NCBI GenBank assembly: GCA_033557835.1
Contig: JAWQRO010000191.1
Location: forward strand, 1-49,753
Length of the DNA stretch: 49,753 nt
Reading direction: 5' to 3'
DNA from: Helochares maculicollis
Lineage: Eukaryota; Arthropoda; Insecta; Coleoptera; Hydrophilidae
The position numbers were made by a program, and so were the translations under genes. This document shows positions 24,446-38,223 of the stretch, piece after piece; the first letter of the stretch is position 1, and each line of letters opens with the position of its first letter. Under the pieces are notes generated by a model. The model ran no database searches. It was not told where the DNA came from and saw only the letters and a program-made list of their open reading frames with translations.

Positions 24446-26202
24446 ATCAGAGCATTCTATCTTATATATTACACCACACTTTAAAGGTCTCTTGATTTTA
24501 ATTTAAAAATATAATTCTCATCATATTGAATTGTGCTTTTGCTGTACATAGTTTAATCATCAAAAGTTATGAACAATAATTTACAATGTTTTACTGGAAC
24601 CTGCAGAATCGTTTAACCAAAATACCCAAAAATCATAAAATGTTTGTTTAAAAAAGTTTCAAAAAATATATATTTAATGCTGTCAAAGAAGTTGTAAAAA
24701 CATTGAATGCATAAAACTACATTAACCATAACTTGTTACCAATATGTAACGGAAAGAAGAATAAAAATTTAACAGACACACTTAGAGATAAGCCGTCTAA
24801 AATTTCAACAATCTCTAAAAATGATTTTCTATAATTTGCAAACTACAAATAGGCATTGATATGACGATAAGGAAACAAATTGCATACATTTGTTAACACT
24901 TAAAACTTTATGTTGCACAGAAATGATTTTTAACGTATTTAAGCATCACATGTAATATTTTTGATACACAGCAAGAGCCAATATACAAACACTAATATAG
25001 TGATAAAATATAAAATTAAACAAATTCTACAACCCACATTATTTTGAATTTTTTTCTAAATTAAATGTCTAATAGTAACTTTACAAGCTTTGTCAATTAA
25101 ATGGATATTTCATTACGCTTTTACTTATTTATTCTTGAGTCGATCTAAAACAATGCATACATCGCACAATCTTTAAGGGCAGAGGCACAGTTATGTTACT
25201 GAAAATAAACATCATCGTTACCCTGTTCCAAAATTCCTTTCATACAAGGAAGCCAAGCTATTATTATTTAAGTACGACATTATATTCCATCAAAAACAGA
25301 CACTAAAAACTACAGTTACAATAATACACTTACAATTTTACCAACTTCTTTGACAACACCGTTTCAAAAGCATATTACAAAAAAATTCTTAAAAACTAAT
25401 TGTTCTTCATTTATTATAAAGAAACATGTCCATGTTTTATTGAAAACAATCTTCGTTAAAATTGTTTTGTACTCAAACAAACCCCATTCCATTAAGGTAA
25501 TTACAAGTTTAAAGTATAATATATAGCAAAAAATTGTAAACCTTAAATGCATAACATTTAATCATCATGCAAAAAAACAAATAATATTTATAAAAAAAAT
25601 GAAATATATGGGGCCGCTATGTTTAATAACAATATTATAAGTTTTGTACCTGTAATCAGTATCAAACATTATCAGCAGTACCCTTTTTCAATCATAGGAT
25701 TTAATTTTTAAGTAAAAATGTTAAAAAAACCAAATTGTATATGCCAAATCATAAATTCGCCATTATGAGGTAATATTTGAACATGCTAAAGTTTTAATCA
25801 GGAAATGAAAATATCTGCATGGTGGGCCATGGATATTTTTTATATTTTGGCATATACTGTACTTAAGGAAATATATATAATAAATAACATATTTATGCTA
25901 TATTTATACATATATAACGGGCTATAAGATAGATATGTATCACAATATTTTTCCCTACAGTCAACATTATTTAAGTAAATAAAGATTAAAAAAGCAATAA
26001 ATATGATAGCAATGTATCTTAACTTTTATAATATAAAAAGTCGTAACATTTCTATTTAGATTTTTATTATTAATAGTAGATTCTTACAATAAATAAATCC
26101 TATGATGTAAAAAATCTATACAATCATTTAAAAATTTATGTAACACAAGAAACAAAATGAAAATAATAAAAATACCTTTTCAATTTATCTTCCGTATTCA
26201 CA
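24436..26202 (-). other. Probable long distal 3' UTR of alph
   Basis: If the transcript splices into the small coding end at 26203-26214, the message continues on the minus strand through about 1.77 kb of AT-rich, stop-filled sequence to paired AATAAA motifs at 24436-24445. Inferred from signals only; intermediate ends are possible. Confidence 0.4.
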
Positions 26203-29200
26203 TCAGTCCATTTCCTGAAATAAATTAATAATTGCATTATTAAAAGTACAAGCTGTGTTTATAATAAGTGAATTATGTAAGTAAATGACTAGATTTTAAT
26301 TTTTTTTTATAGTGTAGAAGCTTGTGTCCTGTTATATAATTTACAAAGGCCGTGTGAGCCCATAATTTTATTTTCACATGGAGTTTGTAGGAAAATTGGG
26401 ATAAATAAAGGAATTGACTACTATATGTTAGGCAAAATGTGATAGACATGGACTATCACAGATACTTACATCTTGGTACTCATGTGACCGCACTTTTAGG
26501 CTTCAGATATACTAAATACGAGCATTTTTTAAAATAAATGCCAAAGTATAAAATATTTATTCAACCAATAAACGAATAGAAAAACAAATAAATATAGTCT
26601 TTATATTAAATACTATGTAAAGTACAAACCGATAAGTTTTTATAGTGACAAACAGATTACATTGGATTATTGTCTCTTTAGTTATAATACTGAGTTATTA
26701 TGAAATTTTTTTTAACCTTGATAAATACAAAAAATATACACCGGGTTTACCTTATATATCCTCAATCGCAGTAGAGTAATAAAAGCATTTTACATTGTAT
26801 ACTCTTAACTTTTAAAAGCTGGTATATATTGATTTATGTGACTAATTTTTAAACTAATATTTTATGCCAAATTATATTTGAGTTAAAATTTGATAGTCTA
26901 TGCTTGCTTAAGCTTGACAAAAACACAATCTTAGGATGAATTTTTTAGTACAATAAGCAACGATTACTTGCTATGCCAGGAAAATATTAGACTTGTATTG
27001 AGATTACATTTTCACTTCAAGATTGGAATGGTTATTTTGAGTTTGTTGTTTCAAATGATTATTAAAGATTTGAAGTATTGTAGGGTATGTCTCACTTTTG
27101 AGGATTTGGTATTTTCAAATATCGACACAAATTAACAACACTCAAAAATTTAAAAACTATCACCAGTAAAGTTCTCAAATTGTACCAAATTTTGACTCTG
27201 TACCACTTTTTCAAGTGTATCGGTAAAGTTCCACTATGGATTGGTTAGAAATAGCTTATGATCACAAATTTTTCATTTTTACATAAATTAATATAGCACT
27301 TCCAGGGCAAATATTAAGTTCGACTTTTGACTACTAATTATTGTTTTAAGGTGTGTATAAACTTCTAACTTGATTGATTTAGTTAAGTGATTAGTGTTCT
27401 CAAGTGACATTTTTTTTCATGGCCAAATTAGTACTCTTTACTTGATTTTGTTTAATAAATAGTCAAAAAATATATAGGTCACATATTTGTTGAAATTATT
27501 TAGTACAAACATTTATTTTTTATATCAATGCGATTAAGATGTCATATAATATTATAGTGCGAAATATTGTTATGCCAAAATTGACGTAGTTTTTAATTTA
27601 TTGACTTTGGAAGGAATTATAATCAATGGTTTTGATCATATTTAGCATAAAATATAAAGAAATATTGTTTTTGAAAAAAAAAAATTAAATTATTATATAT
27701 TAAAAACAGAAGTAGAAATATCTCTATTAAAAAATTAATTTTAAAATAGCATTCACCTGTTTTATTACCATAAATTACATAAGTTTACTAAAATGATGCA
27801 TTTATGTAAAAATTATTATATCAATGCCATTCTCCTTTCTTTAAGTAAAGTCATTAATTTTGGTAAACTGATTGTTTTCTTCTATCAAATTAACAAAAAT
27901 ATTCTAGTAAAATAATTCAACAAATACTACATTGAAATTTAATTGACCGTGAAAGATCTAATTATACCATAGCGCCAGCCGGGTCAATTATTAAGGTAAA
28001 TTTATTACATTATTGAAGTTAAAATAAGATGTGCATGATTATTAGTTTCAAAATATCTGGACCTACGTCAAATGGTTTGATTTGTTTTGATAAATTCATT
28101 ATTGATTATAATTTATAGACATTTTTCTATATGGAAATGATGAATGATACAGTTTCAATGTGTTTTGATTTAACAGTGCCAGTTCTTTAAAATAAAATTA
28201 CAAAAGCTTTTATAAGCTATAAAAAATTTATTCTCTTTACAATGGAAACTGAATATTCATTCAGTCAGAATTGATATATTTTTAAGTCATATTTTCTTGT
28301 TTAAATTCACTAAAAAATTCAATCCTAGTCATGATTAAGTATGGCAATGCATACAGAGATATCGTTTAAAATAATGGTGTACTAGAAGGATCACCTATCA
28401 ATGTTATAACAACATTCTAACTTCTCTGAAATATTAAAAAACATTATCATCCAAATGCATTCATATTCTCTATGAAATCATATATATTGATTTCACTGAC
28501 ATTTTTTATATATTGACTACTAAACATATTTCACAGAATTTCATGTTAGATCCCAACATCTTTAAAATATTTTGTTCTTGGCAGTAACTGAATATGGATT
28601 ATTAGAAAAATTTATTCGATATTCGTCTTCCCCTTGGGAAAGGATTACTATCCAATATTGGGGTAAAGCTGTGCTATTTAATTAAAATTTAATATTGTAT
28701 AGCAAATAACCATTTTCCCAATGGCTAAAATCCATGAATTAAAGTTCGAATCTGTTTCCAGACCTACAAAAATTCATGCATGGAAACCATTTTTCATCAA
28801 ATGATGAGGCCATAAAAGAAGTAGAAGCGTATTTTGCAGCTCTTCCATATTCTCACTTCAGGGATGGAATTTATAAATTGGAATCTAGTTGGAACAAGTA
28901 TATTGATGCTGCAGGAGACTATACTGAATAATAAAGTGAATTTAAACCATAAAGTTGCAATTTTCTTATCGAACTGCAAAACTTATGGGACAACCTAGTT
29001 TACTTTCCAACTGAAAATATTGCCTCTGATGTAGTAATAGTTCAAAGGAAGAATGTTCAGCATATTAAAAAGAAACATAAAAGATTTGGAATTAAAATAT
29101 GTGCACTGAACTCTTCTTCTGAATACACATCTACACTATTTTTCCTCACCGACGTTATTTGATGATATACTAGAACGAAAAATACATTTATGTGGTATGG

Positions 29201-32200
29201 TTAAACATAACAGATGTGATATCATGATATCGGACTCAAGTTTATGAAATTAAAAAGAGCAGATATTGCACGGGTGAGGGGAAATTGAATTGAGATCTGT
29301 ATTGGCTAATATGCACTCGCTTCCCGTAGATGGTATTTTTGTGGATGAATTCAACAAATTAGCTGAAGATGACAACAATAATATGGGGTATGTTGATAAG
29401 TCTGATCGAATAGCTAACAGTTACGGAATTTCCAGTAAAATATGGAAATGAACAAAAAATGATTTTATCATTTATGTAACAATTCTGAATGCATATCTTC
29501 TTTGAAGGTCAGTTGGAGAGAACATGTCTTCTAAAAAATGTGACTGTCGAAGCTTAACAGGCGGATTTTACGTGTAGGAGACCAAACCAAAGAAAGCAAG
29601 ACAGCTGCAGGACTACATCTCGCTTTGAAGTGAAGCACTTCACACATTGGCCATCAAAATACAAATTGAGACGTTGTCATGTATTTTCTTTAAAAGGCAA
29701 GCGGAAAAAACATCATACGATTATAGAAAATGTGACGTCAGCTTGTATGTGGTTAACTGTTTTGAAAAATAGCACACCCATGCGAAATTGTAATTTAAAG
29801 TTACTAATAGTGAAACAAATGCTATAATAATAAACACTAATGTGACGAACATTAAATAAACTTGCACAATTTAGATATTGAAAATATATTTTCCTAACTT
29901 ATAAAAGTATTGTTCTTAATGTATTTTTCGTTTTATAATGACATAGTAATGGTAACACACTAAATTAAATGTTCTTTCATTTACAGTGTGCTTCAGTTCT
30001 AGTGGACATAGAAATGACATTTTACGCAAAAGTTTGCACATTAACTTGCCCAACGCGAAATTAATTCCAGCGGACAAGAGATACATTTGAAATTAAACCC
30101 CTTACGATAAAGCTTAATGAAATTTTCTTCTTACATATTAAAATATTCCATTGCTAAAGCGCAATTTTCAGTAGCGTGGATATTTACAAGATTTCATAGC
30201 AAACGCTGGATTTCTGATTCAATGACCCAGTTTTATCCTAGGTGCAGAAAACCAATTAATATTAAAAAAGCAAGAGCCTTGAAGAGTTGATAAGCATATA
30301 TTTACATTTAAATATACACTTCTAAGTACAGTGCCAATTAAACTAGCTGCATGCATAACATTAATCGAATAGCATATCTGAAACTATTTCCCTATACAAA
30401 TTTACACAAGCCACCAAAATTAACTAAAGCTTAAAATTTTTATTGAGACTAGTTAGTTGATACACAAACACAAAAAGCTGAATTTAATGACAAAACATTG
30501 CACTTTAATTCACAGTACATGCTATAGCCATCCTGAACAGTACTATGAATTAAAATCAATGCAGAATTTTAGTTTGTCATATTAAACCCAATTAAAAAGA
30601 AACGATAAAAATTAGAAAACAGGCAACAAATACACATCAACAGCACAAAATGCAAAACACAGTAAGATAATAGGCAAAACTTTATTTAGAAATAAAATTA
30701 AAAACATTTAACAATATTGCATTAATTATAAAGATTATTTACAAATAGGACTGCTTTGTGGGATAGTGAGAAAAAGAATCAATACAATACATCATCCCAC
30801 AACTAATCTTAGCGATTACTCTTTCATTTGAAAAAGAGACGGTTTTTTGGACATTGTGCTTCCTTTTAGCAATATTGTTTTTAATTAATAATTCACAATT
30901 GTATAAAAGTAATATTTGCATTTTCTTGTTATTAGTAATTAAAGTCATATTCTAAACTTACAGTGTCTGCTTGATCTGGACATAATTTTTTGTAGGTGTC
31001 CTCAATGAAAGCCCGCCTGCAAAAGAAAAAAAATCTAGTAAATCTGAAAAGTAAAGCCCTACAGTTGGGCAATAAAAGAAACTTAAAGGTAACTTACTTG
31101 GAATGAAGACCACCACCTGGCGGTAAGCCTTCGATTTCAAACGAAAGTAGTTGAGAAAACATCGCAGAGAATTCAACGTCCGAGGTCGATTCAACAATTT
31201 CTGAAAAAGAAAACAGAGAAAGACTCAATAAAACTACCCACTTACTATTAACAACCATTTATTTAAAACAAACCGTCATATTACATTTCAAATTGTTTGA
31301 ATGTACACAAAGTCTTAGAATAATGACGCTACTATTACAACAAATAAAAATTGTGTCATTTTCTGAAGAATGTTAGTGGTTTTTAAGACTCGTCAAATTA
31401 CAAATGTAGAAGAAAGTAATACGATATTGGTAACAATTTGAAGATATAATACAGATAGTAGTAAAATTGTGCTACACACTAAAATAAAAATACTCCGTAG
31501 GTTTAAGTAAAGGGCAGGAATATAAAAACCGTTATATTGACCTCAATTGGGTCATTTTGAGAGTGCATATTGAACTCGCTATGGCACTTCCTAACATCAC
31601 AGAGAAGTGAATTCCCTATAATGGCTAAGAATTAATTTGTACTAAAATCAATCGCAACAATAGAAAAATCATCAATAAAATACAAGGTGCTTCAATGGAA
31701 AGTACTAGATTAATAGTTATAGAATAAAAATTGGAGTGGAAATATAAAAACAATACCAATAAATAAAAATCGAAATATTATAAGGCATTGAGATTCTTTA
31801 GCTAAGTCTTTACACTCTATTTGAGGGACAAACACAACACAAAAGTATTTAATAATACTGAAAAATAGTCACAGAATGAAGATGTTAAAAAGATCTTGTG
31901 GCAATTATAGAATATTTGATTATATATATTTATATTAAACTATCTAATAATCAACAAAAACAAACAACCAATCTAGGAAATAGATTAACAGATAATACAA
32001 CAATTATTGCTGAGAATTCCTTTCTATTCAAGAAAACATCGAAGAGGAATTTAAGAGATTTTTACATAATACTGAAGGATCACAATCTGAATATTGTCGA
32101 ATATTTGGTCGATGTCGTTTATAAGCGTAAAATGGGGAACAAGAGGCAGTTTTCATCATATCAAAAGTTTTCACTGTAAAAAGTAAAAACTGTCAACTTT

Positions 32201-35200
32201 GTAAGGACTTTTCCTACTTTATACAAATTTATACTTACATAATGGTATCAGTATGTAGGTTTCATATGTATATAATCGTAAGAAAAGTTCTAATAACATT
32301 TCTTAATTTACAGGTAAATATATTTTTCTAGTTGTGCAACATTAATATTGCTATATATTTTGTATCTAATACATATATTTATTTTAATGTGGTAATACTA
32401 AATTTATCATTCAATAGGCTCACATCATAAGACTTAATTTGTTTCTATCATATACCATTAGTACAGTGTGGAAGACAACATAAGTAAAATTTTGGATCTC
32501 AAAAGAATGTATTGACATAATAAGTGAATACAGATTTCTAAGATAGGATTTATTTGGGTAGGTAATGACATTTTTTAGTGGAAGGCACCATTCGTTTCAT
32601 GTACCTATGTTTAATTGGACTTGTCGCTGGAAGTAAAATTATATTTTAAAAATACTGATTGAAAAAATGTTTTTATGCAAAAAGTATGCACAGAAATGTA
32701 AAAATGCTATAAAAATTTGACTTGAAAAAATACTAAGTAGTACTAAATTTGAGCATCAAAAACAGATTGACAAAAGTGATTGCAAGTAAAGAACCAATTG
32801 CCTGATTCCACAGGCGATAGCATAAATAGTTGGAGGTAAATGATTAGTTTTATACTTATCATAGTAAAACTTCCCAAGAACAGCAAAGAAGCAGTTATAT
32901 ACCAATATTGCCTAATAAACGTGGTCAATAAAATCACATAGTGTTGAGCTAGAAAGGCTCGTCTCTTTTACTCTCTATGTTTCTTGGAATGCCGAATCAG
33001 AAACTCAACTTTCCCATTTTGTACGACTGAGAAATCTTTCCGAGATTAATTTATTTTCGATAATTGTATTTACACAATTGCCGAGAAACACATTTTATTA
33101 CATTTCATATTTTTGAAGTCTCAACTTTTAAGGTTACGAGCCTGAAAATCTTTCGTATTAAGTTGTTTTAAAAGTTTTGTCGGTTTTAAAGTGTATTTGT
33201 AGCTCTATCTCTCAATAAATACTTATTCTACAGTAGTGTCGAACATACTGATTGATAGAGGATTTTGTACTTTTTACATTGATGCTGTTCATTTTTTTCT
33301 TTCCAAATGTTAATATTTTGCCTCTTTTCAGCTTATTACTACACAATGTCGTTAAGTGATTTTCAGTCAATTTTGTCTCTACGAATTCAAATTGAACCAA
33401 AGCGCTACCAAAACAATCCGAAAAATTAACCAGGCATTCAGCAATAATAGTGCTAAAGACACTGCTTGACTTTGGTTTGCGAAATTTCGTTTCGGAGAGT
33501 TTAGCCTCGAATTGATCGGCCTAGAGTAGTCCTGGACTAGGATTTGAGGACCTTGGTGATGACTGACCTATCACAAATGGTGCACGGGATAGCGGAAGAA
33601 CTGGGCGTCAGCTCCCATGGTTTGCAACATATTGGAAAGGTTAAAAAACTTGAAAAGTGGGTGCCTCACGATCTATACGATCGATAGAAATTAACATGTT
33701 GCCAGGTCTGTTCTTCGTTTTTGCGAAACCAAAACTATCATCTTTTGTATCGGACCGTTACGTGTGATAAAAAGTGTATGCTTTACGACAACAGGAGACG
33801 TTTAGGACAGCGGTTGGACTTCGATGAGCCTCCCATGGACTTCCCAAAGGCGAAATCCCAGCAAAAATGACCATGATTACTGTGTGTAATGCAAAATAAC
33901 TTACTGCAACTGGCTCAAACCATCATAGCAGAGTCCTACTGTGAAGAAATCAACAAAAAGTACCCAAAAATTGCGTCAGCAGCAGACTGGTCAACAGAAG
34001 AGAATTAATCCCGCTCCACGACAACGTTTGTCCGCATGTTTCACAAATTACCACCCGAAAATTAAAAGAATTGAGCGTCAATGTTTGGCCCTCACCCACC
34101 CGTTAAACGACTACCATCTTTACAAACACTTCGAAATCATTCTCGCTGGTAGAAACTTCGCCAATCAGGACCAGGCAAAAGCGGCCTTCATTGATTTCAT
34201 CGAATCTCGAGCACCTAATTTTTATGGCGACGTAATTAATCGACTTGTGTTATGTTGGCAAAAGCGCTTTGATTCAAATGGCGCTAATTGTAATTAAATT
34301 GAATATGTATTCACTGAGAGATTACAGTTTAAAGTAGACTCGTAAAAACTGACAAAACTTTTGTAACAACCTAACAAATAACACTGTTCAATTAATAGTG
34401 TGAAATTTCAACAGTGAGATGTAAAAAAACAATTTAAAATAAAATTAATTTTTAATCAACTATGTGGAAGATTGTTTTAACTTATTTCATCGAAATCATT
34501 TCATGTTTAGCATTTAGTTTGGTCAGTTTAGTTGCAATTGGCAAGTGTGTTCTGTGTAAAGTTGCAAAATAAAATATTTAGAATGTTTTAATAAAAATTG
34601 TTTAGCTTAAAATGGTTAAAAATTACAGCTTGGAAGTAAATTTTCAAAACTCATTTGTTGTCAGGCACAATGAATATTGAATATTCAGCTCTGAATTTTG
34701 AGCCTCTGCCCCTTCAAAAGAAACTAGAGCAGCTCACTTAGCTGAAAAATAGCTGATTAATAAAATATGAGAATTAGAAGCATTTTCTATCTGAATTACA
34801 CTGCTCAAAACTTTAAACACGATCTTCTTGAACCTACTTTTTCGACTTGTTTGATGTGATCTCAAATTCAAATTAACCGATTTACTACAAATTTTTTGAA
34901 AAATATTCTTTGTATATCTCCCTATATTAGGGACTTGGGATTTGAAAAAAAAACTCTTTTGTCTTTTAAAACATAACTGAAAAAGTCAACTAAGAAATAA
35001 TTTTTTTTCAAATGTTATTTTGTGAAAATATTTTTAAAACTTTTTTCGAGGCTATTAGGATTTTTAGTTTTTTTGTTTCATAAAACTATAAGTCAAAATC
35101 ATGTCGATCACGACACACCGTGTTTTTGGACACCACTTTTAATCATAACTCGAATTTATGTTAATTTTCTGCAAAATTACTTTTTATCCAAAAACTATCA

Positions 35201-38200
35201 GCAAAAATGATGTAAATAATTACATTAACAACGCTTTTAGCATTTTTAATCCAAAATGGAAAAACACTTGAAATTTAGGTTTCTAGACCAGAATATTGGT
35301 AAAAGAGGTGGAGTTACGATGTGCAAGCTTGGAAAATTATTTACTTACTTTTTCAAAAATTTAAAAATACCTACAAAAGTGAGTACTGCACTTTTATAAT
35401 ATTTAAAATTTGATAATTTTATGAAATACAAATTTGAACTATACTTCCCTATATTTTATATCCTTATAGATATGCAACTAATATTTTAATGTACTCTGTA
35501 CACTCCCCTTTAACACTTTTCTGACCGTAATATTTGAACGTCTGGCCAGAGCCAGATACTTCCTAGAACCGGCTTTGATTTGATTTAGACTATCCTGCAG
35601 GATTATCTGCAATTTTCATATGCTTTCTTTTTGATGATATTAATGTTCAATTATTTTATGATATACAATGATTTTCAGTTAAATTGGTAAGTAATTATAA
35701 TCCATATACAAAATAGTTCATTGTTTTAAAAGTAAGATATTGTTCAACAATTAATAAAAATTATTACGACTTGTTCAGTCAATTTTCTTTTCCTAAAAAT
35801 GGGATAAAATGATAGATGTTGGTTCATACTTTCAATATAAAAAAATCTATGGCTCATTAGTCATAAACCGGTTAATATCCTACTGGTTGGTAAAGTGTCC
35901 ATGCTAAAAATATTTATCAAAGAAGTAAATTGAGAGCCAAATCCTAGGCAAATATTCATAAAACAAGAGATTAATACATCTGGTGATTGGCGCAGCAGTT
36001 ACCTAAACAGCTAACCGATATTTTTGCATTACTTTGCAAGAGCCAACATGTTTTCCAAATTTAATAGAAATTTCTGATGATTACTTCTAACCCCAAACTG
36101 AATCTTAAGATAATTTTGTTCACGAGACAAAATAAAATTGGCAATTTATAATTAAATCAGCAAATTTCATGTGTCAATCAAGGAAAAGGTGATATAATAT
36201 TAGAATCCACTTTAAGCTACACAACCAGGTTAGCAGAGGCTTATACTGTAGGATGTCGGACCCGTTAGAAAGCATAAAATCTCTATTTTAATTTTAATTT
36301 GAGGGATGGATGTAGTAAAAATTGTAACTGTTGAGCAAGTAACATCACATTGTGGAACACATGTTGTTAGTAAAATTTCTAGGAGTAGTAGTTTTAACGT
36401 CTTAATTTTGCCGTAAGTAATGCTAAGCTGGGACCATATTATGTAAACTAGTTTTAATATTTTAATGAGATTGACTATTTGACAAAGTATTTCACTGCTT
36501 CCTTACTTCAGATTTCAATTGGAAGTTAAAAACTAATCACGTAACAACTCTCACTATACTTGGAGCCCCTTTTCATGGAACTCAGTTAATAAAAAGAATT
36601 GAATAAAAATATTCTGAAACGGGGAAGGTACTGATTTCAAAGTCTTTAGTTTAGGCTTAAAATAAGGTATCACATTTCATTTAGATTAGTAAGTTAAACT
36701 TTGAGTTTAACTTATAACTGACTAGAAAGATATTTGGTATGATGTTTTAGAAGTTGTAGTGGTGATATCATAGATGCTATAAATTTCAGTAAACTCATAC
36801 TGAACACGCTAATGGACTATTTCTATTAAATAGTTTTAGACTTTAATTAGTTGAGGTACGTATTGCATGTCTGAAAGTTTATGCAATTAAACAAAAAATC
36901 ATAACTACAAAACGGTCTGTAGCAAACATGATATCATCAACGTACTGATTGCGATGAGATATGTGGGTTTTTTAATGACACATTAAAAATGAAATGAATA
37001 AATCGTGTAATCAATTATTGCTTTTCTAAATATGGTGCTTTATAGATTTGATTTAAAAATAGAGCATCTTCATTTGAAATGTGTCACTTATTAAATGGAT
37101 GAAAGTATGAATTATAATAAGTTTTGACAATTTAAAAAATTAAAACAACCTTTCATACGCCTCTCTATAGTTGCATGTAACTCTTCTTCTGCTCGCCTGG
37201 CTGCCTCTGATGGTTTTGGAGCTCCCGGAAACACTACTAGTACAATACTCATATTATCACGACTACCCTGTAAGAGATTTTTGTATTAGTTTCTTGGAAT
37301 TGGACACACATGTATGGAATATCACTTAGAAGCCAAGTGTCAGCATATCATTAAATATTTTATATTAATTTCATATCGATGTGGTTAATTAGTTATAAAA
37401 AAATACATCTTACCTTGTATAAACATGTATCGATAACCTGACTGGTAACTGCTTCTAAGTCATGCGTGAGCAAGAGGCGATTGTGAATAAACTGGCAAAG
37501 ATCTTCGTTACTCATGACGTCCCAAATTCCGTCACAAGCTAAGACCAGAAACTCGTCTAAACTATCATCCCGGTCTCTGACAAAGATCTCCGGTTCAGGT
37601 GAAACGAGTTGCTCACATGGACCTCGTCCCTCCACGTTCTTATATTCAAAATCACCCAAGGCTCTGCTAACGGCTAAACTTCCGTTAACCCTTTGTATCA
37701 TAACGGTTCCACCTGCCTTCACTATACGTTCCCTCTCGGAGGGCAACCCAGGTTTATGATCTTGGGTAGTGAAAACCGGGCAGCCTGCACGGCAAAAAAC
37801 TGCCCGGGAGTCTCCGCAATTGGCTACGTATATAAGACGAGGCGATACAAAAGCGCAAACAGCTGTAGAGCCGCTTTTATCTTCTCCAGAAGAAAGTTCT
37901 GGGAGGGACCTCATATTTTTGTCTAGCTGCAGAAATCCATTATGGATACCCTTCATTACGTCTTCTTGAAATTCCTCTGTGGCCATGATTGTATCGAGTA
38001 AATGCTCTGCACAATGTGCCGAAACCTTTGCACCTGCATGTCCATCAAATACAGCAAAGTAAGACCAGTCCTTAAGGGCGCCACCCAAGTTTGTGCGAGC
38101 CATGTGTGCGTCTTCCATGTCAATCCGCCACCCTTGCATGCTAGCAACACCGTACTTGAGCCCGTTGCCTTCGCCATGGTCTAAAAGTTTGTCTGTCTTT

Positions 38201-38223
38201 GGCTTATCTAAAAATGCTCCCAT
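26203..38223 (-). CDS. alph: PP2C-family Ser/Thr phosphatase, alphabet/PPM1A-PPM1B type (5 coding exons, 365 aa)
   Basis: Minus-strand exons in order: 38223-37414, 37267-37150, 31200-31098, 31016-30962 and 26214-26203, with consistent phases and GT..AG sites. It removes phosphate from Ser/Thr using two metal ions; fly alphabet dampens Ras/MAPK and stress-kinase signalling. Visible: MGAFLDKPK start with Gly2 as in myristoylated PPM1A/B; R33 and MED 36-38; VFDGH with metal Asp60; SGSTA (118-121); NCGDSR; DHKP; GSLAVSRALGDF (181-192); LACDGIWD with Asp231; SRDNMS with metal Asp274; then the family-specific tail LPPGGGLHSK and RAFIEDTY. All catalytic residues are present. The first 362 residues are secure. 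The last three (EMD, then TGA) come from a 12-nt coding end chosen because it has a strong acceptor (TTATTTCAG) and the right phase. An alternative end by read-through at 30961 is listed separately. Antisense frames of up to 81 codons over exon 1 are shadows. Confidence 0.95.
28710..28997 (+). mobile_element. Mariner 3' fragment M6 (family B)
   Basis: It starts at MAKIHELKFE (about 28722), lacks about 55 bp covering the third-Asp motif (YSPDL..SD), resumes at FPDLQKFMHG-like sequence, and runs to the C-terminus (YAADAGDYTE-like sequence near 28905-28930). The right TIR reads, reverse complemented, TAGGTTGTCCCATAAGTTTT GCAGTTCGATAAGAAAAT, the best copy of this end in the window, ending at TA 28996-28997. 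It lies in the last alph intron, antisense to the gene, and abuts the piggyBac remnant. Confidence 0.88.
28998..29830 (+). mobile_element. piggyBac-like transposase remnant
   Basis: Plus-strand frames with stops and shifts show the order seen in piggyBac transposases: QHIKKKHKRFGIKICAL (about 29055-29105); LFDDILERKIHLCGMVKHNR (about 29155-29215); LKRADIARVRGN (about 29247-29283); NMHSLPVDGIFVDEF; then NNNMGYVDKSDRIANSYGIS (about 29378-29440), which matches the MG-VD--D signature around the third catalytic Asp. The C-terminal HWPSKYKLRRCHV..KGKRKK and CDVSLYVVNCFEK (about 29648-29775) resembles the Cys-rich C-terminal finger, with several Cys lost. I see no TTAA-bounded ends; the segment between RFGIK and LFDD is shortened. 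It lies in the last alph intron, antisense to the gene. Confidence 0.85.
30681..30686 (-). terminator. alph: Proximal intronic poly(A) signal of alph and alternative C-terminus
   Basis: If the donor at 30961 is not used, translation runs on from ADT into VSLEYDFNY and stops at TAA near 30932. AATAAA then lies on the minus strand at 30681-30686, followed by TTTTGCC and a clear GT-rich stretch (TGTGTTTTGCATTTTGTGCT). This is a textbook poly(A) site arrangement and would give an isoform of about 371 residues with a short 3' UTR. Confidence 0.5.
31201..33158 (-). other. alph intron 3, part without transposons
   Basis: This AT-rich intronic sequence contains a 93-codon plus-strand open frame (31898-32179, GTG start) that matches no family and looks random. 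I see nothing functional apart from the acceptor next to 31200. Confidence 0.5.
33159..34373 (+). mobile_element. Near full-length mariner M8 (family D), degenerate transposase
   Basis: Left TIR TAAGTTGTTTTAAAAGTTTT (33159), then GTCGGTTTT; reverse-complemented right end TAGGTTGTTACAAAAGTTTT, then GTCAGTTTT, closing at 34373. Both have TA borders. The element is 1215 bp, close to the usual 1.3 kb. Plus-strand traces: WFAKFRFGEFSLE-like sequence (about 33470), LSQMVHGIAEELGVSSHGLQ, GKVKKLEKWVPHDLYD (33640-33685), RTVTCDKKCMLYDNRRRLGQ (first Asp), and an open C-terminal stretch 33941-34297 with NDYHLYKHFEI, AKAAFIDFIESRAPNFYGD and VLCWQKRFDSNGA. It resembles the lineage that gave vertebrate SETMAR/Hsmar1. 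Frameshifts and stops inactivate it. It lies in alph intron 3, antisense to the gene. Confidence 0.92.
34374..37149 (-). other. alph intron 3, remainder
   Basis: This is AT-rich intron with no gene or transposon I can recognise. The donor of the preceding coding exon lies at 37149 (AAAG|GTTGTT on the minus strand). Confidence 0.5.

Noticed and set aside
31898..32179. A 93-codon plus-strand frame inside an alph intron
   Set aside because: It starts with GTG, is compositionally random and AT-driven, and has no family resemblance.
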